Origin: Enoplolaimus lenunculus
Lineage: Eukaryota > Nematoda > Enoplea > Enoplida > Thoracostomopsidae
Assembly: GCA_030248215.1 (NCBI GenBank)
Contig: JASANG010000039.1
Span: forward strand, 1-64,000
DNA: 64,000 bases
Direction of reading: 5' to 3'
Positions 11,901 through 21,799 of the stretch are shown piece by piece. How positions within the stretch are numbered: position 1 is the stretch's first letter; each line of letters starts with the position of its first letter. Both the position numbers and the translations under genes were made by a program. The notes under the pieces were generated by a model. That model did not search any database. It was not told the DNA's origin and was given only the letters and a program-made list of their open reading frames with translations.

Positions 11901-14900
11901 TAGCGAGAAGAAGTCGTCAACCCAATATACAAAAAAGTTTTGAAATCCGACCATTTTTGCGCAAATACCGGCCGTGTGGGGGGAGGTAACAGAAAAGACC
12001 CTATTTTTCCTTTAGTGGCGAGCACCGACGTACAGCGCTGAACGACAAGTATAGTGCCACCCCTAAGGTTCACTGATCTAAAAATATTTGGCCAAGCTTT
12101 TGCTTAAACCTTAATCTTAAGTGGTGGGGGAAATATATATATGGCGCGAAGATTTATTTGATCACATACGTGAAATTATAAGCCCATGTATTCGCTGGAA
12201 CTATTTTAGAATTATATCTGCTGTCTAGCTTTATTAATAGATCAGGTTTGAGTCGTTTGGTAACCGCTAGATCTTGGGTCCATTTTGTTAAATGCGTATA
12301 GCACCTTTCAATAGTTAGCGCTAGTGTCGTCAAACTAATGATACCCTGCTGTTGTGTAAGTTCCTCAAAATTGGCAAAGAAGTAGTACAATTCAAATATG
12401 AAAAACGTGCTGGATATTGAACCTCGTCCGTACGCTGGTTCGAAGGTAACAAGACCTATCATCAACTGGTGATTAATGCGATACACAGTTGAGAATATGG
12501 GCACAGGTGACAAATATTGAAAGCCAATTCGTATTTTTCAGGCTGAATTTTCCAGCTCACAAGTGATGTTTGAAATTGCGATTTTTGTCAGTGTTTCTGT
12601 TCTTGTGATATTTTTGGCGTCGTACATTTGGGTTAAGGTACGTTTATAGCTGGATGCGAATGCAACACCGGAACTGGTGGATAGAGGGGGGTGCGGCGCC
12701 CCGACCAAGGCCTGACTCCCAACCAACAGGGATAAAAACACAACATTTTGTGTTAACGTTTCGCTCTAAAATGGTGTTCGGCTTCTGGATCGTTTCGCTC
12801 GCGAGTGTTTTCACTGTGGGATAGGCATACGCGCATCCGTCAGAAAGTTTTTTGTGATGATAAGGTCTCTACTTTACAGTTTTTCTTAGAATATCGGCAC
12901 CTAAGTATATAGCATACATTAAAATTGTATTTCATAAACTATTGCCAGCCCGTCAAAAATTTTTGGATCCGCCACTATACACCTCTGAAAGATAAAATAA
13001 ATCTTCCGGGTCGGCAAAATTGATATTCCGCGATTAATGGCACACATTTAAACATATTTAACCTCGCTCAGCTTTAAACAGGATATCAAAGGCACACAGC
13101 TCGCGCTTGGGGGCATTTGAACCGTTGGCGTTGGTTTACCTGGCAGGTAGGGAGAAGAGAACACCTAGGAAATTGCTCTGTTAGGATTAATATGTACGTA
13201 TGTATGTATGTCGTGTTCTGTGGTGTAAATATGACCTCATTATTTATTAAAATTGATACCTATGACGATCTCTGTGGTAGGTGTGTCAGGAATGCGGATG
13301 TTTCAAAGTTTGCGGATGCGGATTTTGGACTGCACTAACCAAATTCATACGTTTTATTGCATTAGGCCCGCAGCTAGCTCACCTTACTAGAGCGGGGGCT
13401 AAAAAATTTTCAGGAGGGGCATACAATGATTTTCGTTGACTTCAATAGCAGGGTTGAAATTTTCTATGGAAGGGACTGAGCCCCCTGCCCACCGCCTTGG
13501 CTACGGGCCGTAATGCACAGGCAAGAATTTCGCTTGAACTTTTTATAAGTAATATTATTAGTCAGCGCACTGTGCTCAGCAAGTTTCAACACAGCCTAAT
13601 GTTTCCTTATGTCAATTTTTAAAATTCGTAGAAAAATAGTTAACTACGAAACAGCAACTTCCGCGGGAGTAGGGAGAGCCGTCCCGTTTCCTGTATATCG
13701 ATTTGGGCCTTGGGGTTAAAGTAATTGTACGTTGCCTTTTGTCTCCAAGAGTTTATTTTTCGTGCCCCAAACAGCTATTTGGCCCAGTTGGCAACTGTGA
13801 AGTATATTTGCAAACTATAAATTAAACAAGGTTTATATTGTGTGACGGAATGCAGAGGCGCAATTTCATTGGCTAATCCAACCAGAAATAAAAACAGCAT
13901 TGCCCTTAAATAGACTGGGTCTAAGAGTAAACACTCTTGAATTTCAGTTGTAGGGTCCCCTAAAATTATTCGGTGCCACCCACATATAATTTTCTGCGGA
14001 CGCCCCTGAAATCGCTGGATGTCTTGAGATTGTGTGAAAGTAAGTACTGTCCCCATCTGTATATGTATCCTTAATGATTTCTTTATATACGTATATATGT
14101 AGAGACTAAAGAGTTGCTGCTTGTACACTTCCACACATGTTTAAGATACGGCTTGATCCTAAGCAAAGGTTTAAGTTTAGGCGTTGGTAAGCATTTTTTT
14201 AAAACTTAAGCCTACGGGTTTTTTTCTGTTTCAGCATAAAAACCGTCGACCGCCAGCAGTGTTGCATTGTCCACCAGCGTCCACACGTTCAGCAAGCGCC
14301 GAACACAAATTAATCGCACGTGCAATTGATTCGTTGACAACACAAAAGTTACGCCATTCACAGTCAATGAATAATTTACGCGATGGCGACGATACAACGT
14401 GTCCAGTGTGCCTTGAACATTTCAAACTTAAAGAGGTATGAAATTTTAAAATAGTTTATAATTTAATTTTTTTTAATAATTTTAGTCCGTTTGGTCGCTG
14501 TATTGAAAATATTGCGATGCCAATTGTTTACGCCACGGCACAGATACAACACGACTTCAAAAAATGGCCTCCGTCGACGGTATTACAATAATTTGTCACC
14601 CGTCATGTTGTAAATCCAACGTGTCGTTGTCGACTCAAACAATTTGTCGTCTATCATTTATATGCTTAGGCTTTTAGGCTAAGGATACTGTCGGGTGGCG
14701 AATTCTCGTTGATTCGCCGTCGATGCAATTTGTAAATTTCCATCGCTTCGGACACTATTATGATTTGCGATTTTTAATCACAAAAGGTTTCTAGCCGGTA
14801 AAGGTTGTGTTTTGACGAATTCGCGAGCGAGATGCTAGACGCTATTTTGGTATGAATTCTATTTGCAACAGTTGTAAATCGTTTGTTGCTTCATGTAGGG

Positions 14901-15638
14901 ATGTGCCGATCAATTGGCATCTGTAATAAACGGAACTTTTCGTGAGTTTCGGCATCGGCATTGCAAAAATGGCCGATTCTTTGCCGATACTTTTTGCGCA
15001 TATCAGTCGATTGGAATGCTATCAATACATATTAGTGTGATGAACAGTTCTCGTAAAATTATAATCGTTTAAAGTGGCTTAGTGTTCAAGTCTTCGCATA
15101 ATTATGTACGTAGTGTAGTATCCTATCTATTTACTAAGCATGGCGTACTAAAGTTGGAATCGGCATCGGCAAAGTTTCAAAATATGAATCGGCATCGGCC
15201 AAAATTGTGGTATCGGCACAGCCCTAGCTTCATGGTTTGTGGGGTCTAGACTGCTAGCAGAGGCCCAGACATTCCCCCCATACAGACACTGTGCGCTTGT
15301 GCCATAGTACACAAATAGTTACTGACGCGAGTGATCGAAATGAATTCGGTCCATAAAATGGATAGTCTTATCGTCGTCGTCGTCGTTGTTGTTGTTGTTG
15401 TTGTGGTTGTTGTTGTGGTTGTTGTTGTGGTTGTTGTTTTTTTACCACATATCGTTTCAGACTTTTCGTCGCCTTCCGTGCGGTCACGAATTTCACTGTA
15501 AATGCATTGATCCGTGGCTGCGTACAAAACCGCGATGTCCAATTTGTTCATTCGATATTGTGAACAGCCAATATAGCGCAATTGTGGCTGCAGCCGCTAA
15601 TGCAGCAACGTCACAACAATATCAACACCATCACCGCG

Positions 15639-15669
<31 letters not shown>

Positions 15670-16927
15670 ACAACAACAACGACAGCAAGAACAACAACAG
15701 TCGTGGCGTTTTATTAAAACAAATTACGCCAACAGCAGCAGCAGTAATAATAATAATGATAATAATACTAATAATAATATTAATAATAATAATACTAATA
15801 ATAATATTATTAATAATAATACTAATAATAATAATTCGATTCGACCACGAGCGACCGCAAACTGTATAATATATGACGTTGTTTCCAGTGGATTGTATGA
15901 CACCGCCGTCGCTGGGGCGTCGACACATGCTGATATTGAAGCGAATGAACCATTTTTAGCTGATGACCACCAAATACCTCCACGGGCGATTAATAGTTGC
16001 TGGTCGACTCCTGGCTGCAACTCGCATTGTTACTATTATGATGCAGTTGCGTCTACGAGTGCGTCGTATGATATTAATTCAACAATAACAACTACGAATA
16101 ATTATAATAGTAATAATAATAATAATAACAACAATAATAATAATAATAACAATAATAATAATAATGAAAATAATATTTTAAATACTAGCGTTCCCGATGC
16201 TGCTAGTTGCAGTCGTTGTTGCCAATTTCAACCCGAGCAACAACATTCAAAGCAGCAGCATGGAGCGAGGTGTGGCAATATCGACGGCAACAAACGCGAC
16301 AAAGTTGAAACCGACGAGTTCGGTCTGAACCCAGGTCATCGCCTCAATGCTTCAACAACTAATAAATGTAGTTCGATACGTTGCGCTGCATTGATGCCAC
16401 AAGTTGGCCAAAACGAACTGTGCACTTCATCACATAAACAAGATTTGGTTACGACTAAATCGAAGCCGCTGCAATCGGGTAAAAGTCGACGAAACAAATT
16501 TCGGCGCTTCACACAACAGAAGCAGCAGCAACTACAACAAAAACAGCAACAACAATTGCAACAACGATATCAACAGCACCAACAACAACAACAACAACAA
16601 GCAATAAATATACCAAATTGTGACGATGAACAATTGTTACAACGGGCAAGTTCGCTTGAAAGTCTACTACTTCCTAACGTTGTTCACGTTGATGCGTATA
16701 GCGGTCAACGACACTGTCAAACAACAACAGCAACAGTAACAACTGACCGACCAAGTTCACCAGAAACAATGCCAAGTTCACAATTTCCACCATTACCTCG
16801 TCACGTTATTGTCGCAAGCGAGTGCGCAGCTCAACAAAAGCAACAACAACAAATGGAACATAGAAAACAGCAACGACAACATCTGCAACAACAACAACAA
16901 CAACAGCAGCGAAGCAGCAATGCGTAA
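8132..16927 (+). CDS. ZNRF3: ZNRF3/RNF43-like PA-TM-RING E3 ubiquitin ligase, six coding exons
   Basis: In vertebrates ZNRF3/RNF43 are plasma-membrane E3 ligases that ubiquitinate Frizzled receptors and damp Wnt signalling. Exons 8132-8929, 9517-9714, 11606-11839, 12542-12637, 14235-14435 and 15461-16927 join to about 997 codons, and every exon before the last is a multiple of three. In order I see a hydrophobic start with 'CYWCILAHLATLSQC' as likely signal peptide, and a degenerate repeat of about 12 residues around 'TPVRS' (residues ~100-220). Next come a protease-associated-like domain (~230-410; 'VEMFIVYG', 'GYIVQTDPLRSCN', 'IPVLIMKGG'), one transmembrane helix (~419-439) and a perfect RING-H2 (498-538; C-X2-C-X14-C-X1-H-X2-H-X2-C-X10-C-X2-C). 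A tail rich in poly-Gln and poly-Asn follows. The residues around IVQ/PL-SCN, VPV-KG and the helix after the membrane fit ZNRF3 better than RNF13 or RNF167. The long N-terminal insert is unusual. The start ATG is the first in the open frame before the signal peptide. The exon 3 donor is the least certain junction. Confidence 0.85.
8930..9516 (+). other. ZNRF3: Intron 1 of the ZNRF3-like gene
   Basis: 587 bases with a GT donor and AG acceptor. I see no repeat or RNA gene in it. Confidence 0.7.
9517..9714 (+). CDS. ZNRF3: ZNRF3-like exon 2 (PA domain)
   Basis: 66 codons between the acceptor ctcggtttcag and the donor tagg|gtaagt. It begins TDPLRSCN directly after the upstream GYIVQ, mirroring the vertebrate IVQ-HPL-LCNN order, and continues into a hydrophobic strand-helix pattern typical of PA domains. 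Phase 0 at both ends. Confidence 0.85.
9846..9920. repeat. TTAGGC-type telomere-like motif cluster in intron 2
   Basis: Two copies of a ~30 bp unit (tttaggcttaggctcaggtt) sit together. The same TTAGGC theme appears at 17440, 23440, 32310 and 36790. Confidence 0.6.
10098..10158. repeat. (TTTG)n microsatellite
   Basis: An almost pure gttt/tttg run within intron 2. Confidence 0.9.
10415..10625 (-). repeat. Dispersed repeat, 'CACCAGTTAG' family
   Basis: Contains gtatcaccagtagttgatag, gaatgtgctgaattccaaacctc in reverse, and acctatcgctaactgat. The same ~200 bp unit recurs at about 12380-12500, 22255-22520, 37784-38100, 38975-39300 and 60835-60930. It behaves like an abundant MITE or SINE of the genome. 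Confidence 0.65.
10930..11500. mobile_element. Foldback MITE, intact copy in intron 2
   Basis: Two arms of about 270 bases are inverted copies: gatcttttcggttatcccc at the left matches ggtaaccgaaaagaccc at the right, and gaccaatggtgttaaacgtc matches the complement near 11280. The centre is about 25 bases. The whole can fold into one long hairpin. Related pieces lie at 7180-8040 and 11840-12065. Confidence 0.8.
11606..11839 (+). CDS. ZNRF3: ZNRF3-like exon 3 (end of PA domain)
   Basis: 78 codons after the acceptor tttattttttag. A poly-Asn stretch leads into HIPVLIMKGGSRIQFLESL, which fits the family's RPVVYVKG-type strand, then ILRRSPPPT before the membrane exon. I chose the donor gcg|gtgtat because it preserves phase 0. 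A MITE fragment begins right at this donor, so the junction may differ. Confidence 0.7.
11840..12065. mobile_element. Partial MITE of the foldback family in intron 3
   Basis: Matches the right half of the 10930 and 7740 copies (ggtaacagaaaagaccct) and ends with cgacaagtatagtgccaccc. It abuts exon 3 of the ligase gene. Confidence 0.6.
12542..12637 (+). CDS. ZNRF3: ZNRF3-like exon 4 (transmembrane helix)
   Basis: 32 codons between the acceptor gtatttttcag and the donor gttaag|gtacgt. They encode a single hydrophobic helix (FEIAIFVSVSVLVIFLASYI) ended by WVK, as expected for the one membrane pass of the family. Confidence 0.85.
12638..14234 (+). other. ZNRF3: Intron 4 of the ZNRF3-like gene
   Basis: About 1.6 kb. 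It contains a ggatccgccacta motif shared with the left-edge repeat (near 12965), an inverted piece of the 290-420 repeat at about 13372-13500, and a short gtatgtatgt run near 13195. I see no gene inside it. Confidence 0.6.
13372..13500 (-). repeat. Inverted fragment of the left-edge repeat
   Basis: gctagctcaccttactagag ... gggactgagccccctgcc is the reverse complement counterpart of 290-420 and 5396-5530, at visibly lower identity. Confidence 0.6.
14235..14435 (+). CDS. ZNRF3: ZNRF3-like exon 5 (juxtamembrane and first half of RING)
   Basis: 67 codons after the acceptor tctgtttcag. HKLIARAIDSLTTQKLRHS resembles the family's amphipathic juxtamembrane helix. The exon ends with the first RING zinc ligands, CPVCLEHFKLKE, at the donor aagag|gtatga. 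The RING is therefore split by an intron. Confidence 0.85.
14897..15228. mobile_element. MITE with AGGGATGTGCCGAT terminal inverted repeats, in intron 5
   Basis: The left end tagggatgtgccgat and right end atcggcacagcccta are inverted repeats with one mismatch. The interior has several cggcatcggc motifs. A second, diverged copy lies at about 39680-39930. It sits inside the intron that splits the RING domain. Confidence 0.75.
15371..15440. repeat. (GTC/GTT)n microsatellite before exon 6
   Basis: cgtcgtcgtcgttgttgttg followed by tgtggttgttg repeats, ending about 20 bases before the exon 6 acceptor. It forms part of the pyrimidine-containing region upstream of the splice site. Confidence 0.9.
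15461..16927 (+). CDS. ZNRF3: ZNRF3-like exon 6 (second half of RING, polyQ/polyN tail)
   Basis: 488 codons plus stop after the acceptor atcgtttcag. It starts TFRRLPCGHEFHCKCIDPW and completes the RING-H2 with CPIC. The rest is low-complexity: Gln runs (CAA/CAG, about 15640-15700, 16515-16600 and near the C terminus) and Asn runs (AAT/AAC, about 15740-15838 and 16100-16175). No domain is recognised in the tail. Confidence 0.85.
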
Positions 16928-17380
16928 CATGTCAACGCAAGAAGTTATTACAAACCGCATCGCCAAAGTGTATACAACAGAAAACAAAGCAATTCCATCG
17001 CCACTATGAGTCTAATCTGGTGAACATTGAATAGTTGAATTCTTGAAATTTTTGCCTGCTGATAAATGCAAGGACGTCACTGCCGTAGTGTGGATTTTGG
17101 AAACGGTGGGGAGCCGCGATCGATAAAAATTTCAAAGGGAGGGCTGTTGTGTTGTCACCTGCAAAAGTTCCTAAACTTTCTGGTTAAAATCTCAAAAACG
17201 GGCATAGGAAGGATGTCTGATTGAACTTAGGCGCTACTGTTGTATCAGTGACGTAGCGAGAAATTTGAATTGGGAGGCAACGTTACCGAAAAAAACGACT
17301 GAAATATATATTGGTTTTGAAGCTGACATTTACAAACCTTTCATAATTTTCGGGCCATATAAAAATAAGGGGCGGAACGT
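16928..17380 (+). other. Likely 3' UTR of the ZNRF3-like gene, no other gene
   Basis: Downstream of the stop. The first AATAAA on this strand is at about 17395, inside a small repeat. The true polyadenylation site cannot be fixed from sequence alone. Confidence 0.35.
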
Positions 17381-17389
17381 TTTTCTGTG

Positions 17390-17520
17390 AGACTGGAATA
17401 AAGTAAGCTGCTTAAGCTTTAGACTATTTTTTGCTTAGGCTTATAGTTTTATGTATGAGATTATTCTTACGCTTAGGCTTAGGAATATGTTTATACTACT
17501 GTTCCGTCCCTGTTCTATAC
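17390..17520. mobile_element. Fragment of the TTAGGC MITE family
   Basis: Contains ttacgcttaggcttaggaat and ends ccgtccctgttctatacatt, the same right end as 32380-32402 and 36921-36941. Confidence 0.6.
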
Positions 17521-17782
17521 ATTGGCCGCAACGCATTTTGACAAAACGGCTCTGTGGTGAATACAAACAATGGGTTCCCCCTCGAAGCCTCGGTACGCCA
17601 ATGTACTACCACTGAATATGTGTATCGATTGAGTTAACAGAGTGTAAATAAATTTATGTGACATAAACTTCTTAAAAACTAATTGAAATGCCTTGGCCGT
17701 TCTCCTAAGGCTGTGCCAAAAATTAAAATTTTTAGCAATCGCCACCTGTATATTTAAAGATAGTAAATTGAAAATTTTTCGC

Positions 17783-18053
17783 TTAACCCTTTCTCACATG
17801 AATATTTTCTATTTCCCCAAAGACCTACTTTTATGCTAGGATTCGAACTCCAGTGACTGGAGTGGGAGGCGTATACCATCACCACTTAGCTATAGGAGCT
17901 TGACGCTTGAGCACGAGGGGGCTCTCACGTCTTGTGGTGATTTAGTACTATGTATACGTGTTGCAATTGTTAAACACGGTGCGATATATATTATTTAACG
18001 TATATACACTGCGCTGAGTTGCCTATAGGCAACTCAATGTGAGATGGGGTTAA
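17783..18053. mobile_element. TTAA-flanked MITE with tRNA-like core, copy 1 (271 bp)
   Basis: Bounded by TTAA on both sides, with ends ccctttctcacat and atgtgagatgggg as imperfect inverted repeats. A TTAA target site and CCC-type terminus are the signature of the piggyBac superfamily. The interior carries a tRNA-Gly-like segment on the - strand (about 17832-17900). A second copy of almost the same length is at 18850-19119. Confidence 0.75.
17830..17902 (-). other. tRNA-Gly(CCC)-like segment inside MITE
   Basis: On the - strand it reads agctcctatagctaagtggt ... gcctcccac ... ggagttcgaatcct, giving a box A-like TAGCTAAGTGG, an anticodon loop CTCCCAC and a box B-like GAGTTCGAATCC. Pairing of the arms is imperfect and it lies inside a repeat, so it is more likely a tRNA-derived transposon part than a functional tRNA. 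Confidence 0.5.
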
Positions 18054-18336
18054 GCATAAATTTTGTTTTTAGTTCCTAGTAAAGTGTTAATCAAGTAGGA
18101 GAGAAATGTTAATTTTTTGGTGCATGTTATCCGAATTTATGCAAAGAAAGGTATTAATATTTTCATGATGCAAACGGTATTTAAACTTTGGGCTCTTGTA
18201 CACTTTCCCCACAATTCGCTCAGGCTATATTAACGTTTTCCGAAACGTAAGTCTGAGCTTCAGCCAAATTTTGTACCGGGGAAAGTATATACAAGAGCAG
18301 AGATTTGTGCCGCCAATAAGAAAACGCGTTTATAGA

Positions 18337-18400
18337 TGGGCACCGGATATGCATCCGAAAAGAAACATGTATCCGGATATCCGAAATGCTATTGTGTACG
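18337..18400. repeat. GGATATCCGAAATGC short repeat
   Basis: gatgggcaccggatatgcat and atccggatatccgaaatgc. A related inverted block is at about 19925-20025 (cgcatatccggatatg ... ccgatgcccatctc). Confidence 0.5.
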
Positions 18401-18849
18401 TAATTTTTTGGAATTTGCATTGCTTCACCATTCATGTAGCGGGAGCTGACGAAAAGAAATTCTGTATTTCAACCTGAGTTAAAATGTTGAACCACATTCT
18501 TCCATAATTCCATGATTTAAAGTTTTGATTTCTTTAAACATGCCAAAATTAAAAACCTAGTTTAGCTTGATATTTATCGGAAAAATGACCTCATATTTTA
18601 AGATTCTCAAAATTTAGCCTTGTGAATAATTTGCATCGAATACGCAACGTCAAGTATAAAATCTACTTATATACATATGCCAAGTCGCGTCGCATCATTA
18701 CATACTGGTCGTCATTTCAAATTCTGATCGCTCTTGATTTAATAAGAAGCCAAGCCAACGGAGTGTGATGCTAATTAGTAAAAGACTAGCTTGCAAATAT
18801 GGCAATCTGTAAAGGGCACATTTAAACATGCTAAGTAAGAATTTTTTCA

Positions 18850-19119
18850 TTAACCTTTTCTGGCATGAATATTTTCAATTTCATATAAGATGTACTTTCA
18901 AGGTAAGATTCGATCCCCATTCTCAGGGTGGGAGGCGCTTACGATGACCACTGAGCTATAGGAGCTTGACGCTTGAACCCGACTAGGCTCTCACGTCTTG
19001 TGGAGATTGTGCCCTGTGCAAATATGTTATAAATGTTAAACACTGCTCGCAGTGTGTGTATTGCTCGTACATTATTGTATTTAGTTGCTCATAGTATACT
19101 CTATGAGTGAAAGGGTTAA
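18850..19119. mobile_element. TTAA-flanked MITE with tRNA-like core, copy 2 (270 bp)
   Basis: Bounded by TTAA, with ccttttctggcat at the left and gagtgaaaggg at the right. The middle (gggtgggaggcgcttacgat, gagctataggagcttgacgc) aligns with copy 1, including the tRNA-Gly-like part at about 18899-18967. The two copies differ at many positions, so they are old. Confidence 0.75.
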
Positions 19120-20180
19120 ATTTCCCATGGCACAGGACACGTTTTCCTCCTACATTTGTGTCGTGAAATTAGTAAAATTTGGTGTGCTAAACCAATTAAC
19201 AAACACAAAAAGTGACGCAATTCAACTCAGCGCGTGCTTTTTACACAGTAATATACAGGAAAAATATAGATTTGTGAACTATTGATTATGTTTTTGGTTC
19301 CGCTGTAGTCCACAAGATCACAAAAAGTGAAAGGGTCCTGAAGAGTTGGACCAATGAATTTTTTTGTAATAAAATGGTAAGGTCCCTCCCTACCTTACAA
19401 TTTTTCCGTTCGCGAATTTGTTGTGATCAATGATAAGATTCCCCCTACCTTACAGTTTCCCCCTCAGAAAGTTTTTCTGTAAAAAATTATATATGGTAAC
19501 TGCATTACAATTTTCCCTCTCAGAAAATGTTTTGAAAAAATTGCGTTTCAAGGCACCGCTAAATATAACACGGGCTCATAGTACGATTTAGCGTAAAGTA
19601 TATTTTAATCTGGTTCTTTCTTCTTGGAACATAAAACGACTCATGAATATATAGTTCGATGGAAGGGTGACATTTGATAGAATCGGAGACAAACCAAATA
19701 AAAACTCAGTCTCAGGTGGCCAGCGCAAGTATTTATTAGTCGGTAGCAATCTTTAAAACCGAATATACAGCACTATGGAAGCAGCTGCGTAAAAAACTAT
19801 TTTTAAAATTGTATGTCTTACCCTCTGTGCAACCAGCTTGCGGTTCATGGCACTTTCCTAGAGCAACAAGTTAAAACAAGTGCTTCAGAAACCAAAATTG
19901 AGGTTTGGAAACCCAAAAAACGCAAAAACATGTTTCAGATATCCGAAATAGAAAATTTAATTTGGATAATCCATATGACAAGAATTGCCGCATATCCGGA
20001 TATGTAAAAATATCCGATGCCCATCTCTAATATTGTTGCTGAAATAGCGTTTTGACATCTCGCACAAACACTGCGTTTAGGCGAGTTTTTCGAGGTTTCT
20101 CGTTCAAAAAATGTTAGTTTTTAAGGAGTGCGGTTTGAGAGACGCTAGGCGCTAGATATCAGTCTCCCCCCTTCTTATGC
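19120..20180. other. No recognised gene; short tandem blocks
   Basis: Three loose copies of a ~55 bp unit (ccctaccttacaatttttcc / ccctaccttacagtttcccc / gcattacaattttccctc) lie at 19375-19540. Short frames here show no domain. Confidence 0.45.
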
Positions 20181-20189
20181 GAGTTACTA

Positions 20190-21065
20190 CAGTGCCAGGG
20201 TACAACCGGAGGAATGCCTCCAACTCCGGCACAAAATCGACCTTCGGCTCCGTTAAAATTTCTGCCGTAGGTTCCGGCAATTTCAGTAATAAAATTTTGT
20301 ATAGTATTGCAAAATTTGTTTTGAGCGTTTCGTTTTAAAATTTTGGCTCAGCTTTACATTACCTAAATATTGCCGAGATTTTGGGAAAAATATAAACGTA
20401 ATACCAAAAGTTTTAAAAACACATTACAGACATTTGCTAAAAGTAGCGCATTAAGTATTCTTTTAGCTACCTAATCTCGCGTCACCTCCGACTTCGACTA
20501 ATTTTGTTGACCTCCGGCTCCGGCATTTTTCACCTCCGGTTGCACCCTGTCTTCTACACTAGTATGTGTATACAAACATTCAAATCTCCCAATAGCTGTA
20601 GTTTATCTTTATATACATACATTTAATTTGAACTGCTTTTTCAAACTGCAATGAAATATTTATTATGATCTTGGCTGGGTTGCAAACACATGATTTTCAA
20701 TTTGGGACATAATGGGTCATCCGCGTTTACTGTCTACCAGAGTGCAATTGGATGTGAAAAATACCGGAGCCGGAGGTCAACGAAACTTACCGGAGCCAGA
20801 GCCGGAGTTGAGGCGGAATTAGGTAGTAAAATTATGATTAATTAAAGTTGATTTTAGCCAATATCTGGATGTTGTTAAGCTGTTTGGTTTTATGCTATTT
20901 TTCAGTAAAATTTCGGAAATTCTTTCCTTAAAATTGTAGCAAAATTAAAAGGAAAGCGCGAAACAGATGAATTTTGCTAAATTAGCAAAATTTTACTACC
21001 GAAATTACCGGAACCTCCGGAAAAATTTCTACCGGAGCCAGAGGCAGACCGCCGGTTGTACCCCG
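20190..21065. mobile_element. Second foldback-like locus with CCGGAGCCGG-rich arms
   Basis: The left arm (about 20190-20550, ggtacaaccggagg ... cctccggctccgg ... cctccggttgcaccctg) is inverted relative to the right arm (about 20740-21065, ggagccggaggtcaacgaaa ... gaggcggaattaggtag). The right arm also matches the palindrome arm at 2200-2330. Confidence 0.7.
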
Positions 21066-21099
21066 CTATCTGCTGTACTGTAGCAAATTATATACCCAC

Positions 21100-21560
21100 G
21101 TGCGTACCGCGACAATTCGTAGCGCGGCAACTCGTCGACGATAATTCCTAGTTTAACATTCGTTGTTCCCGACAACTGGTCGACCTGCAACTTTTCGCCT
21201 GCCCGTAGGAAAGATAACTCGTCGCCCAGACAACTCGTCGATCCCGACAGCTCGTCAACCCCGACAGCTCGTCATCGCGACAGCTCGTCGACCGCGACAA
21301 GTGGTCCACTGCGACAGCTCGTCGACCCAGACGATTCGTCGACTGCAACAATATGTCGCCCGACAACTCGCCGACCCCGACAGGTTGTCGCTCCTGCAAT
21401 TCGTCGACCCCGACAACTCGTATCTATACCGCGACTTCGCCGCTCACAACTCGTCGACCCCGATAAGTCGTCGTCCCCGACAACTTGTCGACGCCGACAA
21501 CCTCCCGCTCCAACAACACGTCGTCCCGTAGACAAGTTGTCAGATCGAGAAGTTGTCGGA
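21100..21560. repeat. CGACAACTCGTCGACCCC minisatellite, third locus
   Basis: About 25 imperfect copies of an ~18 bp unit (cgacaactcgtcgaccccga). Long open frames on both strands here (21163-21531 +, 21272-21694 -) are by-products of the repeat, not genes. The following 21590-21760 matches 2100-2160 (tacagtctgcccgaac). Confidence 0.85.
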
Positions 21561-21799
21561 GTGGACGAAATGTCGGGCGACGAAATGTGTGTCGATAAGC
21601 TGCCGGAACTATTTAGCCATTTTATACAGTCTGCCCGAACGGCGAACGAACTCTTTTTGTCAGACACTGTTTCCGAACGAACTCTTATTGTCAAACAACG
21701 TGTCCGAACGAACTCTTATTGTCAGGCACAGTGTCCGAACAGTGTCCACATTGTCCCGACTTCCTCCTAAGGGACTACCGCCAATGTACCGCCATTAAA

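Noticed and set aside
15246-15581. - strand frame with a poly-Thr run overlapping exon 6
   Set aside because: It is the antisense of the (GTT)n microsatellite and of the RING exon.
15611-16020. - strand frames rich in Ile and Leu
   Set aside because: Antisense of the poly-Asn and poly-Gln coding runs of the ZNRF3-like gene.
17830-17902. Functional tRNA-Gly gene
   Set aside because: Repeated in a MITE, with poor stem pairing and differences between the two copies in key stems.
21163-21694. Long open frames on both strands (122 and 140 residues) rich in Arg, Asp and Ser
   Set aside because: They lie in the 18 bp minisatellite, where all frames are open because of the repeat. No domain, and the same sequence occurs in the left palindrome.
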